Part shown: positions 33,593 to 43,389 of the stretch, piece by piece
Layout of the letters: each line of letters starts with the position of its first letter
Position numbering within the stretch: the stretch's first letter is position 1
Assembly: GCA_963779515.1 (NCBI GenBank)
Contig: CAVZYN010000008.1
Location: 1 to 58,703, forward strand
DNA: 58,703 nt
Source: CAVZYN01 sp963779515
Lineage (GTDB): Bacteria > Pseudomonadota > Alphaproteobacteria > Rhizobiales > Hyphomicrobiaceae
Reading direction: 5' to 3'
The notes under the pieces: generated by a model
Database searches by the model: none
Seen by the model: only the letters and a program-made list of their open reading frames with translations
What the model was told of the DNA's origin: nothing
Translations under genes and position numbers: made by a program

Positions 33593-34576
33593 ATGCAACT
33601 TCTCGACATTCTTCTCAATGCCCAGGGCGGCCAGCTCGTCGGCAATCTCGCGCGTGCCTATCGGATCGCGCCGGCCGAAGCGGAGGCGGCGATGCGCGCC
33701 GTGCTGCCGCAGCTGGCCGAAAGCCTCGAACGCAATACGCTGAACCGCGGGGGGCTCGCCGATCTGGTACAGGCCCTCGGTCACGGTCATCACGAGCAGG
33801 CGCTCGATCATCCGGCGGTGTTCGCCGATCCGAACTGGCGCGCCGATGGCGACAGGATTCTCGGTAACATCCTCGGCAGCAAGGACAAGAGCCGCGCAAT
33901 TGCCGCGCAAGCGTCGCGCGAAACCGGCCTCAGCGAAGAGCTCATCAAGTCGATGCTGCCGAGCTTCGCCACCATCTTGATGGGCGGGCTCGCGCGGCAG
34001 ACGAAGCAGAGTTTTGGCGATGTGCTCGGCAAGTTGCCGGCAGGGGCCAGCGGTGGCGCGGCAAGCGCACGCATGCAGTGGCCGGCGCAGAACCAAGGCC
34101 AATCTCAAGGCGGCGGAGGCGGGTTTCAAATGCCGTGGCCGCAACAACAAGGTGGCGGCCAGATGGGCGGCGGCACGCAAATGCCATGGCCGCAACAGAA
34201 CGAGACCGGCGGTACGATGGGCGGTGGCATGGGTGGTGGAGGACTGGGTGGTGGAGGAATGGGCGGCAATTTGCCGAGCCAAAGTCCGCTGCCGCTCCCG
34301 GGAAACATTCCGAACCTGCCAAGTGGTGGCAACAATCCCTACGGTGATCTCGGCGAAATCCTTCGCCGCGGCGGCGGTATTCAGATCCCGATGCCTGGGG
34401 GCGGGGCGGGCGGTGGCATCCTATCGAGTTTGATCCGCGGAATTCTCGGAAATCTCCTGGGGTTCGGCGGTGGTGGTGGCGGTGGCGTAATGAATTGGTT
34501 CATCCGCATGATCGTCATGAAATATGGCTGGAGCATCCTGCGGACGATCCTCGGCCGCGCCATGGGGGCTCGTTGA
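33593..34576 (+). CDS. DUF937-containing protein with Gly-rich tail
   Basis: 327 residues. Residues 1-140 form a helical DUF937 domain (MQLLDILLNAQGGQLVGNLA; LPSFATILMGGLARQ). The region 150-260 is Gly/Gln-rich and holds two copies of MPWPQQ within near-repeats. The C-terminal segment GILSSLIRGILGNLLGFGG, then VMNWFIRMIVMKYGWSILR, is amphipathic or membrane-seeking. The role is unknown. Confidence 0.85.
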   Translation: MQLLDILLNAQGGQLVGNLARAYRIAPAEAEAAMRAVLPQLAESLERNTLNRGGLADLVQALGHGHHEQALDHPAVFADPNWRADGDRILGNILGSKDKSRAIAAQASRETGLSEELIKSMLPSFATILMGGLARQTKQSFGDVLGKLPAGASGGAASARMQWPAQNQGQSQGGGGGFQMPWPQQQGGGQMGGGTQMPWPQQNETGGTMGGGMGGGGLGGGGMGGNLPSQSPLPLPGNIPNLPSGGNNPYGDLGEILRRGGGIQIPMPGGGAGGGILSSLIRGILGNLLGFGGGGGGGVMNWFIRMIVMKYGWSILRTILGRAMGAR

Positions 34577-34596
34577 ACGGCGCGCAACGCCGGCCG

Positions 34597-34950
34597 TCAA
34601 TACGGGCGGCAGGCCAACGCATCGGTATTGCAGGTCCAGCTCGAGTCGTTGTCCTGGTTGCAAGACATGGATTTACGCTCGGCGATCTTGTAGCTGGCCC
34701 AGTCGCTGCCGTACTCGAGATCGGTGAATCCCATCCATGATTTCATCGCCGAGAGTTCGGCGGCCTTGCGGTTGGGGCCGCTGCCCTGTCCCGAATGAAA
34801 ATGGTCGAGCATGCAGGTCTTTTTGCCGACCTTCTTCCAAGTGTGGATGCTGGCGAGCCCTGTTTGATCGGCGCCTGCTGGCGCTGCAACGCTCAGCGCC
34901 ATGGGCAACATCAATGCCGCCGTCCAACGACGCATTCGTCGCAATGTCAT
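34597..34950 (-). CDS. small secreted cysteine-containing protein
   Basis: A 117-residue exported protein. The basic start and hydrophobic MRRWTAALMLPMALSVAAPA form a signal ending GAD. The mature part has about five cysteines (KKTCMLDHF, KSMSCNQDN, WTCNTDALACRPY), so disulfides are likely. Small periplasmic proteins of this shape occur in Rhizobiales; no named family. The ATG at 34950 is the nearest start before the signal sequence. Confidence 0.75.
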   Translation of the reverse strand: MTLRRMRRWTAALMLPMALSVAAPAGADQTGLASIHTWKKVGKKTCMLDHFHSGQGSGPNRKAAELSAMKSWMGFTDLEYGSDWASYKIAERKSMSCNQDNDSSWTCNTDALACRPY

Positions 34951-35092
34951 CTGTCGAAACCCGCAAAAGAGTTGTGCGCCCTCGTTCCAGATTCGAGCAC
35001 GCGCCGCCAGATGTCCAGACCCGCAATCTGTCTTTGATGGTAAGGCGGCACCTGCGCGCCACACCCGCTTGCGCTCATGCCGGCAACAAGGA

Positions 35093-35530
35093 TCAGGCGA
35101 CGATTCGGGCAAGCGCGGAGCGGATGAGGTCAGGGATCGGAACCGGGCGCTGGGTTGCGCGATCGACGAACACGTGTACGAAATGGCCTTCGGCGCGGGC
35201 CGAGGTTTCGCCGCGCCCAAACAGTCCGACCTCGTAGCGCACTGATGATGAGCCGAGGCGGCCGACGCGCAACCCGGCTTCCACTGTTTCAGGGTAGGCG
35301 AACGAGCGATAGAAGCGGCACATGGTCTCAGGTGAGATGCCGATGACGGTGGCCGATTGGATGTCGAAGCCGCCTTCGTCGATCAGGTAGCGGTTGATGA
35401 CAGTGTCGAAGTAGGAATAGTAGACGACGTTGTTGACGTGGCCGTAGACGTCATTGTCCATCCAGCGCGTCGGAATGTCGAGGAAGTGCTTGTAGGCGCC
35501 GCGCAGGCCCGGTTGCAGCTTGTCACTCAT
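35093..35530 (-). CDS. 4HBT-type acyl-CoA thioesterase
   Basis: A 145-residue hotdog-fold thioesterase. The active-site Asp motif is clear: TRWMDNDVYGHVNNVVYYS. Such enzymes hydrolyse acyl-CoA (e.g. hydroxybenzoyl-CoA) esters. It lies directly downstream of two RidA genes in the same direction; the spacing of five bases suggests one transcript. Confidence 0.93.
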   Translation of the reverse strand: MSDKLQPGLRGAYKHFLDIPTRWMDNDVYGHVNNVVYYSYFDTVINRYLIDEGGFDIQSATVIGISPETMCRFYRSFAYPETVEAGLRVGRLGSSSVRYEVGLFGRGETSARAEGHFVHVFVDRATQRPVPIPDLIRSALARIVA

Positions 35531-35535
35531 CACAC

Positions 35536-35883
35536 CTATCTCGCGGCGATAAACATGATTTCGACCAGCATGCGCGGATCGGCCATCTTGTTCTCGACGC
35601 AGGCGCGGGCGGGCGCGTGACCCGGCATGAGCCACGCCGTCCAAACCTCGTTCATTGCCTCGCGCAGCCGAATATCCGAGAGCCAGATGACGGCACTCAG
35701 GATTTTGGATTTGTCGGAGCCGCAGAGCGCCAGATACTTGTCGACATCGGCCAGGGCCTGACGGGTCTGGCCTTTGATGTCCTGGCTGGTGTCGTCGGCG
35801 ATGCAGCCCGCGGTGAAAACCGTGGATGCCGTCGCGACGACGTTCGCCAGAACAGGCGGCTCGAGTTCGTGGCGTTGGATCAC
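35536..35883 (-). CDS. RidA-family protein, copy 2
   Basis: A 115-residue Rid protein. RidA proteins deaminate reactive enamine/imine intermediates in amino-acid metabolism. The text VWTAWLMPGHAPARACVENK includes the conserved Arg. It starts with a GTG only one base behind the stop of the preceding RidA gene. Confidence 0.88.
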   Translation of the reverse strand: MIQRHELEPPVLANVVATASTVFTAGCIADDTSQDIKGQTRQALADVDKYLALCGSDKSKILSAVIWLSDIRLREAMNEVWTAWLMPGHAPARACVENKMADPRMLVEIMFIAAR

Positions 35884-35884
35884 G

Positions 35885-36232
35885 TTACTTCGCCGCCGTC
35901 ACCATGATCTCGACCAGCATGCGCGGATCCGCAAGCTTGGCCTCGACGCAGGCGCGCGCGGGCAGGTTCTTGCCGCCGGTCCAGGCGTTCCAGGCTTCGT
36001 TCATGCCGTCGCGATTGCGGATGTCGGTAACCCAGATGGTGGCGGTGACGATCTTTGATTTATCACTGCCGCACGCCGCGAGCAGGCGATCGATTTCCTT
36101 CAGCACTTCCTCGGTTTGGCCCTTGACGTCCTTGGTCAGCGTCTTCGGCACGATACCGGCGAGATAGGCCATGTTGTTGGCTTCGACGGCCATCGAGAGG
36201 ATGGCGGAGGATTCGTGCCGCTTGATCGTCAT
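35885..36232 (-). CDS. RidA-family protein, copy 1
   Basis: A 115-residue Rid protein, the first gene of the RidA-RidA-thioesterase set. It shares the layout of copy 2: YLAGIVPKTLTKDVKGQTEE, CGSDKSKIVTATIWVTDIR, PARACVEAKLADPRMLVEIM. The two are equally long and about half identical by eye, so a tandem duplication is likely. The ATG at 36232 matches the start of copy 2. Confidence 0.9.
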   Translation of the reverse strand: MTIKRHESSAILSMAVEANNMAYLAGIVPKTLTKDVKGQTEEVLKEIDRLLAACGSDKSKIVTATIWVTDIRNRDGMNEAWNAWTGGKNLPARACVEAKLADPRMLVEIMVTAAK

Positions 36233-36363
36233 CTGAGAACTCCGGGATTGAGGCGTGAAACAAGGAGCCTTCATAGCATGCGGAGCGGTCCCCGCAATCG
36301 GCTCGCTTGCATGGCTGGGTCTGGGCTCTATCATCCCGTCGGACTCGCACAACAGAGGCTCCG

Positions 36364-37173
36364 ATGACCGACCTTTATGCCCACTACAAAGCGCTGAAAT
36401 TCGCTCGCCCGCGCCCGCGCGTGCTGGAGATCATTCTCTCGGCGCCGGGACGGCTCAATGCGCTGGATGAGACCGGGCACCGCGAGCTTGGCGATGTGTT
36501 CCGCGACGCGGATCGCGACCCGGACGTGTCAGTCATTTTGTTGCGCGGGGAGGGCGGGGTGTTTTCCGCGGGCGGCGATCTCGCGATGGTCGAGCGCATG
36601 GCGAACGATTGGCATCACCGCTCGAAGATTTGGCGCGAGGCGAGCGACCTCGTCTATAACGTCGTCAATTGCATGAAGCCTGTCGTGACGGCGATCCAGG
36701 GGCCGTGCGTCGGCGCCGGATTGGCGGCGGCGATGGTGTCGGACGTCACGATCGCGGGCAAGAAAGCCCGCATCATCGACGGGCATACGCGGCTCGGCGT
36801 TGCGGCCGGCGATCATTCCGCGATCATCTGGCCGCTGCTCTGCGGCATGGCGAAGGCGAAGTACTATCTGATGACCTGCGATCCGCTGACGGGCGAGGAG
36901 GCCGAGCGCATCGGCTTGATCACGATGGCGGTCGATGATGACAAGGTGATCGAGAAGGCTTTGGAGGTGTGCGACAAGCTCGCCGCCGGCCCACCGGCGG
37001 CGATCCGTTGGACCAAGCACGCGCTGAACAACTGGCTGCGCATGGCGGGACCGACGTTCGATGCCTCGCTCGCCATGGAGTTCATGGGTTTTTCGGGCCC
37101 GGAGGTGCAAGAGGGACTGGCGGCGTTGAAGGAAAAGCGGCGGCCGACGTTCGATCAACAGGATCCGTTTTGA
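36364..37173 (+). CDS. enoyl-CoA hydratase/isomerase family protein
   Basis: A 269-residue crotonase-fold protein. The oxyanion hole is seen in FSAGGDLAMVERM and GPCVGAGLAAAMVSDVTIA. The catalytic Glu positions of classical hydratases are replaced by GHTRLGVAAGD, so the reaction may differ. Divergent from the RidA-thioesterase set, with 131 bases between. The start ATG at 36364 has AGAGG upstream. Confidence 0.92.
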   Translation: MTDLYAHYKALKFARPRPRVLEIILSAPGRLNALDETGHRELGDVFRDADRDPDVSVILLRGEGGVFSAGGDLAMVERMANDWHHRSKIWREASDLVYNVVNCMKPVVTAIQGPCVGAGLAAAMVSDVTIAGKKARIIDGHTRLGVAAGDHSAIIWPLLCGMAKAKYYLMTCDPLTGEEAERIGLITMAVDDDKVIEKALEVCDKLAAGPPAAIRWTKHALNNWLRMAGPTFDASLAMEFMGFSGPEVQEGLAALKEKRRPTFDQQDPF

Positions 37174-37178
37174 TTTTT

Positions 37179-37377
37179 CCTTCTCCCCGCACGCGGGGAG
37201 AAGGTGCCCGCAGGGCGGATGAGGGGCAGACACCAACTCCGCACGATAGCGAGAACCGCACGCTCTTCGACATCGCGGTTAATGTCGCGAGAAGATCGGG
37301 GCGAGGGCGGCATGTGCCGCTGCCCCTCACCTGTCGCTTTGCGACATCCTCTCCCCGCTGGCGGGGAGAGGGAAAGG
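37179..37377. repeat. 199-bp palindromic intergenic element
   Basis: Begins with a 12-bp stem, CCTTCTCCCCGC / GCGGGGAGAAGG, and ends with CTCTCCCCGC / GCGGGGAGAG. The inner edges GATGAGGGGCA and TGCCCCTCAC mirror each other. It resembles widespread Rhizobiales intergenic repeats and has no gene. Confidence 0.75.
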
Positions 37378-37380
37378 ACT

Positions 37381-37452
37381 TCACTTCGGCAGCGCCGCCA
37401 ACCAGTCGGTCACCGTTTTGACGGCGATGGCGTCTTGGCCGAAGGAGCCATG
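37381..37452 (-). pseudogene. relic of the 3' end of an alpha/beta-hydrolase gene
   Basis: Reads HGSFGQDAIAVKTVTDWLAALPK plus stop in segments matching the hydrolase at 39372 (HGFFGQDAEAVKAVTDWLAALPK). It begins with the codon right after the caspase gene's stop and in the same frame. Confidence 0.8.
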
Positions 37453-39157
37453 TCATTCTCGCGCAGCTGTAAACGTTCCACTGCAACCGCCGTTGCGACG
37501 GCCGTAAGACCCAGAGCCCGAGTTCGCTTGGAAATTGCCCGACCAGTCCATGGGCTGGCCATCGGTTCGTGAGGGCGTTGTCCATCGAACTGCGCCCGAT
37601 GCTGTGATTTGCCCGCTCCCTTCGAAAAGCTTGACTCTGGTTCCATTGACTTCGATCCGCCTTGAACCGCTCTTTACGCTACAGTTCGCGCTGACATGCT
37701 TGACCATCCAGATTCCGTCGTAAGGTCCTATTGGCGTTTCTGAACTAGGCAGAGCAGCAAGCTTTCTCGCTTCACCGGGATTTGGAGCGTCTTTTGTCGC
37801 AGCGACCGCACCTGCAGCGGCCTTCTTGGCCTGTTGTTGCTCCAAAGCCTTGACAGCGTCTTGGGCCTTCTTAGCTGCATCCAACGCGGCGCGAAGCTCA
37901 GTTGCCCTCTGTGCATCCTCAGCCTTCCTGGCCTCTTCCTTGGCGATCGCCTCCTTCGTGCGCTGTGAGTTGCTTGCCAGCCGAGCCGCGTCAGCTTCCT
38001 TGCGTGCGTCGTCGGCGGCCTTCAGAGCCTCTCGGCGTTGAGCATCGGCCTGCTCGACCATTTCGCGGGCGCGCTGAGCGGCGTCAAGAGCGGCTCTAAG
38101 GTCTTCAGCGCGTTTTGTATCGTCCGCCTTCCGCAGCTCTTCGGTTCGTTTCGCTTCGAGTTCTCGCCGCGCTTCCTTTGCGCGTTGCAATTCGGCATCG
38201 CGGGCGGCAACGCTTGCGCGTGCCCTGTCTTCGGCCCACTGCAGCTGCGCAATGCGTGCACGTGCCAACGCGGCAAACTCGCCGTTTGGATATCGCTCCA
38301 AATAGATTTGGATAGCCGGTAGACTCTTGCTGTCCTTCACGCTTGCCCAGAACTGTGCCTCAATCAATTTTTGGTTGGCTTCGTCCGGGGAGAAAGGATC
38401 CGTGAAAAAAAGTTTCGCGCGCAAGGCCGTATGCTCCCAAGGCACCTGGCGGTCTCGGGTCTCCGCCATAACATCATTGCGGACCTTGATTAAGATTGTC
38501 GAGACATCCTCGCCCTTAGCAAGGAGGTGCTGCGATAGTGCTTTTGCGAATGGCGAGTTTCGGCCCTCGCCGTCGAGAGCAACATTCCCGGGCTGGGTGG
38601 AAAAACTGATCAAAGTCCCGACACCCGACTCCGCAGCGGCCAGTCCGCGACCAATCTCCATGCTGCGCGTGCCGAGGGCACGGGCCAGATTTCTTGCCAG
38701 CGGATTGTCACGGCAGGCATCGAGAAAGATCACATTGGTCTTGGTCTCGCGTTCCATGGTGCGTTGCACCAGATCGAGACGGACCATTTCAAAATCCAGC
38801 GCCGCGGCGCTCTGCAACTGCGCATCGACCGGCACCAGATAATTCTGCCCGCCAACTTGCAAGCCGTGACCAGCATAAAAAAAACAACCCCACGTCCGCG
38901 CCGGCAAGGCTGTTGGCGAACTGGCGGATGAGCCGGTCCATCTTGGATTTGTCGAGATCGAAGCCCTTGTGGACTTCGAAGTCGAGCTTCATCAAAGCGT
39001 CGGCTATATCGGCGGCATCGTTGGATGGATTCTTGAGCGCGCCCGCGTGCTCGTATTTCGAATTTCCTATGACCAAGGCGACCCGCTTGGCGGCGTGCGC
39101 CGTGCTGATTGAGCAAATGAACAACGATACAATGATCGCGTAAAAACAAAGTCGCAT
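37453..39157 (-). pseudogene. caspase-like (peptidase C14) secreted protein, frameshifted
   Basis: A caspase-domain protein with a signal peptide (MRLCFYAIIVSLFICSISTA). RVALVIGNSKYEHAGALKNP opens the p20 domain. The catalytic His is in FFYAGHGLQ and the Cys in IFLDACRDNPLA, so the site is complete. Residues of the middle are a long Ala/Lys/Glu coiled coil, and the C-terminal 80-90 residues form a separate domain (GPYDGIWMVKHVSANCSV) with paired cysteines. The gene is split at 38877-38884: a run of eight T on the coding strand where seven would keep GLFFYAGHG in frame. It may be a true mutation, slippage or a read error. The intact product would be about 567 residues. Confidence 0.85.
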
Positions 39158-39371
39158 GGCTCACCCGCGCGTCAGCCAGAAAGACAAAATTCATGAAAGA
39201 ATCTTCTAACAATCTACCGCTGGCCCGATAGATTTGCCAGCCCATATGTGAATTGGTGGGCCCAACTTGCATGTCGCGGCGCCACATCGTGACGGGCCGC
39301 CAGCCATCAGCTTCCAGTATTCGTTGCACCAACTATTTTCACCGACGATATGCGCAGATTGGGACAATGGC

Positions 39372-40183
39372 CTACTTCGGCAGTGCCGCCAGCCAATCGG
39401 TCACCGCCTTAACGGCCTCGGCGTCCTGGCCGAAGAATCCGTGCGGGCTCTGGGCTTGGCAGGGATCGCCGGTGCCTTGTGCCGCGCCAGTGATGTAGTT
39501 TGACGTCGACTTTCTTGGAGCCGGTCATCAGGGCTTTGCCGCGCGGCGCCGATGATGCCGGCGTGTACGAGCAGTTGTCCTTCTCGTGATAGAGGATGAA
39601 GACCGGCTGCTTGATGCGGCCGAGGTTGCCGACGCTTCTTTCAGCGGATGGATGTTTGTCGTCGATGTGCACAATCATACCCGAACTGATGACGAGGGCG
39701 TCGGGGGCGGCCTCGCCCGAGAGTTTTGCGCCTGCGTTGCTGACGGTCAGCGCACCACGGCTTGTGCCGATGAGAGACACGGGCTTGGCGATGGTGCGGA
39801 GGTATTTGACGGCCGCGCCGATATCGGTCGCGTGCTGGTTGCTCCAGCGGTAGTCTTTTCACTCCGTTGCCATCACCGCGAAGATCGGGTGCGGCGTCTG
39901 GAACGAGCACGGCGTAGCCAGCCTTGGCGTAGTCCGCGCGCGTGCGAATGACGTGGTTGCCCGCGCCCCAGCCGATTTTGCCGCTCGGGTCGATGCTGAG
40001 CACGCCGTGACCGCCGGCGGTGAGAACCACGCCGCCGATGGGTTTCTCAGGTTTGATCAGGAGCGCGCGAATTTTCTGGCCGCGTGACGCAATCTCGACG
40101 ACCTGCTCTGCTTGGGCGTAGGCGGCGGAGGAAGAAACTGAAATCAGAAGCGCAGTGGCAGCGCCGGCAATTGAGATACGCAT
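39372..40183 (-). pseudogene. alpha/beta-hydrolase (frameshifted)
   Basis: A secreted hydrolase gene (signal MRISIAGAATALLISVSSSA). Pieces in three frames join to one protein: VVLTAGGHGVLSI, DYRWSNQHATDIGAAVKYL, the nucleophile elbow SLIGTSRGAL, IKQPVFILYHEKDNC, and DPCQAQSPHGFFGQDAEAVK to the TAG at 39372. One extra A (coding strand) at about 39855-39858 and another near 39500 explain both shifts. The catalytic Ser, the Asp in HEKD and the His in SPHGF are in place. Confidence 0.82.
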
Positions 40184-40358
40184 GTGGAATTTTTCCCCGT
40201 TCGCGACGTGATCAAAATGACCAACCGGTCAGCCCCGGTCAGACGATCAGGCTACCACGCAAAAATGCCGTTCCAAGAGGCAAAATGGATGGCAACTGAC
40301 ATGCCGGGCGGGGATGTCTATGGTGCTGGGCCCGTGGGCGAAATTCGAGAGCTGGCCG

Positions 40359-41278
40359 ATGACCCAAAACGCAGGACCTGATCCAACTCCAGGCAATTCT
40401 TGGTCGTGCGATGCGATCGAAACGGTGATCGTGCCACGGTCGCATGATCTCGGGGGATTTTCCGTCCGGCGCGCGCTGCCGTCGATCGGCCGCCGCATGG
40501 TCGGGCCGTTCATCTTTCTTCGACCAGATGGGCCCGGCGGAGCTTCTGGTCGGGCCGGGCATCGATGTGCGCCCGCACCCCCACATCGGGCTCGCGACGG
40601 TGACGTATTCTGTTCGACGGTGAAATGTGGCACCGCGACAGTCTCGGTGTGTCGAAGATCATCAAGCCGGGTGATGTGAACCTCATGACGGCTGGGCGTG
40701 GCATCGTGCACTCGGAACGCGAGCAACCGGAAGCGCAAACCAAAGTGCGGCCGATGCATGGCATCCAGGCGTGGCTGGCGCTGCCAAAGGAACATGAGGA
40801 GGATCAGCCGGCGTTCGCGCATCACGGTGTCGGGGAGCTGCCGCGCATTGAAGGCGAGGGCAAGCGTGTGCGCCTGATCATGGGGTCGATGTATGGCCGC
40901 TCGGCGCCGGTCGATTTCCCACACGCGACGTTCTACGCGGAAGCAGTGCTGGCGCTGGGCGCAGTGCTGCCGCTCGATCCGGACTACGACGAGCGCGCAG
41001 TCTATGTCGCGAGCGGGTCGATCGACATCGCCGGGGATACCTTCGGGGAAGGACGTTTACTCGTGTTCCGTCCGGGCGATCGGATTTCCATTCTCGCGAC
41101 CAGCCAGACGCGGCTGATGCTGCTCGGCGGCGAGCCGATGGACGGACCGCGTCACATCTGGTGGAATTTTGTGTCGTCCTCCCAGGATCGCATTCAGCAG
41201 GCGAAGGAAGACTGGAAGGCGAAGCGCTTCGGCACCGTCCCGACCGACGAGATCGAGTTTATACCGCTGCCAGAGTAG
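40359..41278 (+). pseudogene. pirin-family protein (frameshifted)
   Basis: A cupin-fold pirin gene. IETVIVPRSHDLGGFSVRRA starts the domain, then frames must switch twice: FIFL then DQMGPAEL at about 40519, and GLATVTY then LFDGEMWHRDS at about 40608. Afterwards the gene is open to its end (TAGRGIVHSER; GIQAWLALP; ILATSQTRLMLLGGEPMDGP). The metal-binding HPHIG and HRDS plus HSE residues remain. Each shift is one extra T. Whether this is decay or error is open. Confidence 0.82.
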
Positions 41279-41284
41279 GCGCGG

Positions 41285-42079
41285 TCACGTTTTCAAGCCG
41301 CTGCGAACGCCCTCGACCCATTGGTTGGCGGCGGAGGCGAGGAACGCAATGTCGCTCTGGGTCGTGACGAACAGCGCGCCGCGCTTGATGGCCGCCACCT
41401 GCCGCGCCACATCGCGGTTGCCGCCGCAGCCTGCAAACTTGCGATGCTGCCGGCAGACCGCGATGACGTGATCTTGAGCAGCAACGATCTCTGGATCGTC
41501 GAATTTTCCGGGCTTGCCCATCGCCACCAGAAGATCGTTGGAGCCGACATGCAACACGTCGACACCCGCGACGGCAGCTATCGCATCGGCATTTTCGAGG
41601 CCTTCGCGTGTTTCTATCATGCAGACCACGAGGGTCGAGGCGTTGAGCGCCTTGGTCGCCTCGGCGACAGGTACGCCCTTCAGATCGAACTGTGGATAGT
41701 TGGCACCAACCGAACGCTTGCCGATCGGCGGGAATTTCACCAGATCGACCGCACGGCGGGCCTCCGCCGCCGTGTTGACGTCCGGGATCACGATGCCGGT
41801 CACGCCGCCGTCGACCAGCAGCGGAATATCCGGGTCGTTGATGCTGCGTACGCGCACCAGCGGCGCGATGCCGATGGCGAGGGCCGTATTGGCGATGTGC
41901 GCGATGGTCTCGAGATTGAACAGCGCATGCTGGGCGTCAATGAAAATGAAATCATGGCCCGTCGCCTTGGCGATCCGGGCAATATCGGCGGATCGCCCCA
42001 GCCTGACGCTCATGCCGAGCGCGGCCGCGCCGGCGCGCATGCGCTCGATGACTGGATTGGACAAGGCCGGTTCTGCCAT
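41285..42079 (-). CDS. HpcH/HpaI-type aldolase
   Basis: 264 residues of the class II pyruvate-dependent aldolase family (2-dehydro-3-deoxyglucarate aldolase / citrate-lyase-beta-like). It has DFIFIDAQHALFNLE with the catalytic-type His, LVRVRSINDPDIPLLVDGG, GIVIPDVNTAAEA and CMIETREGLENADAI with the metal-binding Glu and VLHVGSNDLLVAMG with the Asp. The ATG at 42079 has GGGAG five bases ahead; ATG at 42097 is less likely. Confidence 0.9.
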   Translation of the reverse strand: MAEPALSNPVIERMRAGAAALGMSVRLGRSADIARIAKATGHDFIFIDAQHALFNLETIAHIANTALAIGIAPLVRVRSINDPDIPLLVDGGVTGIVIPDVNTAAEARRAVDLVKFPPIGKRSVGANYPQFDLKGVPVAEATKALNASTLVVCMIETREGLENADAIAAVAGVDVLHVGSNDLLVAMGKPGKFDDPEIVAAQDHVIAVCRQHRKFAGCGGNRDVARQVAAIKRGALFVTTQSDIAFLASAANQWVEGVRSGLKT

Positions 42080-42167
42080 TGCATTGCTCCCGTGCATGGT
42101 GCGCGCCCCGTGATTTTGACGCGCATTCCGTGGTACGCCGCGCCATTGATCTCACCTGGAGCCCGCC

Positions 42168-43274
42168 ATGTCGACCACGACCCCGTCGAGCAACACTGCC
42201 GCGCGTGTCTATGCGGACGCCGGCGTCGCGCGCGCCTTCGCCGAGCGGTTGCTGGTCAGCAACGGCATCCCGCCGGCCGATGCGGCCACCGTCGCGGGCT
42301 GCCTGGTGCAGGCGGATCTGCGCGGTGTCGACACACATGGGCTGATGCGGTTGCCGGTCTATCTCGAACGCATCCGGACGGGCATGCTCAACCGGACGCC
42401 CAAGCTGGTGGTCGAGAAGAAAACGCCGGTCGCGGCCGCCATCGACGGCGACAACGGCTTTGGATTTGTCACGGCGACGCGGGCGATGGACGAAGCGATC
42501 AGCATGGCGCGCGCGTTCGGACTTGGCATCGTCTCGGTTCGCCACAGCAATCACTTCGGCATGGCCGCGAGCTACGTGCTGCAGGCCATCGATGCCGGCA
42601 TGATGAGCATGGTCTTCACCAATGCCTCGCGCGCGATGCCGCCGTGGGGTGGCCGCGAGGGCCTGCTTGGCACAAGCCCGTTTGCGTCCGGGGCGCCTGG
42701 TGGCAAACTGCCGCCGTTCGTGCTCGACATGTCGCCGGCGGTGGCGGCGCGCGGAAAAATTCGCAAGGCCGAACGGCGCGGCGAACCAATTCCACTTGGA
42801 TTTGCGCTCGATGCAGCAGGCAGGCCGACCACCGACGCGACGGCCGCGCTTGGCGGCGTTGTGCTGCCGATGGGTGGGCCCAAGGGATCGGGCCTCGCGA
42901 TGATGATGGACATCTTTGGTGGTGTTATTTCGGGCGCGGCGTTTGCTGGCGATGTCGCCGACCAATACAAGGCGAAAGACCGCCGCCAGAACGTCGGCCA
43001 CTTCTTCCTCGCCATGAAGCCCGACCTCTTCGTGTCGGAGGTCGACTATAAGGCGCGGATGGACATTCTGTCGGAGCGCATTCGCACATGCCCGAAGGCC
43101 GATGGCGTCGACGAGATCTTGCTGCCGGGCGAGCCCGAGTCGCGTGAGGAGGCCAGGCGCCAGCGCAGCGGCCTCCCTTATGCGCCCGCCGAAGTCGCAA
43201 CGCTGAACGAGGAAGCGGCAAAGACGGGGGTCGCGCCGCTCGCCGTCAACGGCACCCCGATCGGCCATGGATAG
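42168..43274 (+). CDS. Ldh2/malate-type NAD(P)-dependent dehydrogenase
   Basis: 368 residues of the Ldh2 family (malate/L-lactate/ureidoglycolate dehydrogenases). Shows RGVDTHGLMRLPVYLERI, SVRHSNHFGMAASYVLQA and PMGGPKGSGLAMMMDIFGG, the family cofactor and substrate motifs. It is divergent from the aldolase gene, with about 90 bases between, so both may be regulated together. Confidence 0.93.
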   Translation: MSTTTPSSNTAARVYADAGVARAFAERLLVSNGIPPADAATVAGCLVQADLRGVDTHGLMRLPVYLERIRTGMLNRTPKLVVEKKTPVAAAIDGDNGFGFVTATRAMDEAISMARAFGLGIVSVRHSNHFGMAASYVLQAIDAGMMSMVFTNASRAMPPWGGREGLLGTSPFASGAPGGKLPPFVLDMSPAVAARGKIRKAERRGEPIPLGFALDAAGRPTTDATAALGGVVLPMGGPKGSGLAMMMDIFGGVISGAAFAGDVADQYKAKDRRQNVGHFFLAMKPDLFVSEVDYKARMDILSERIRTCPKADGVDEILLPGEPESREEARRQRSGLPYAPAEVATLNEEAAKTGVAPLAVNGTPIGHG

Positions 43275-43389
43275 GGTCGCGACCGAAGGTGTTTCGACGC
43301 GGCAATGATCCCGCTTGTGTGGTTCGTTGAAAACGTGATCTTCTGGGGGTAAGGCGCGGATAGACGCCCGACACCCCAGGGAGGACGAT

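Noticed and set aside
37179..37204. Rho-independent terminator of the enoyl-CoA hydratase gene
   Set aside because: The stem is strong, but no T run follows on either strand; it is better seen as an arm of the intergenic element.
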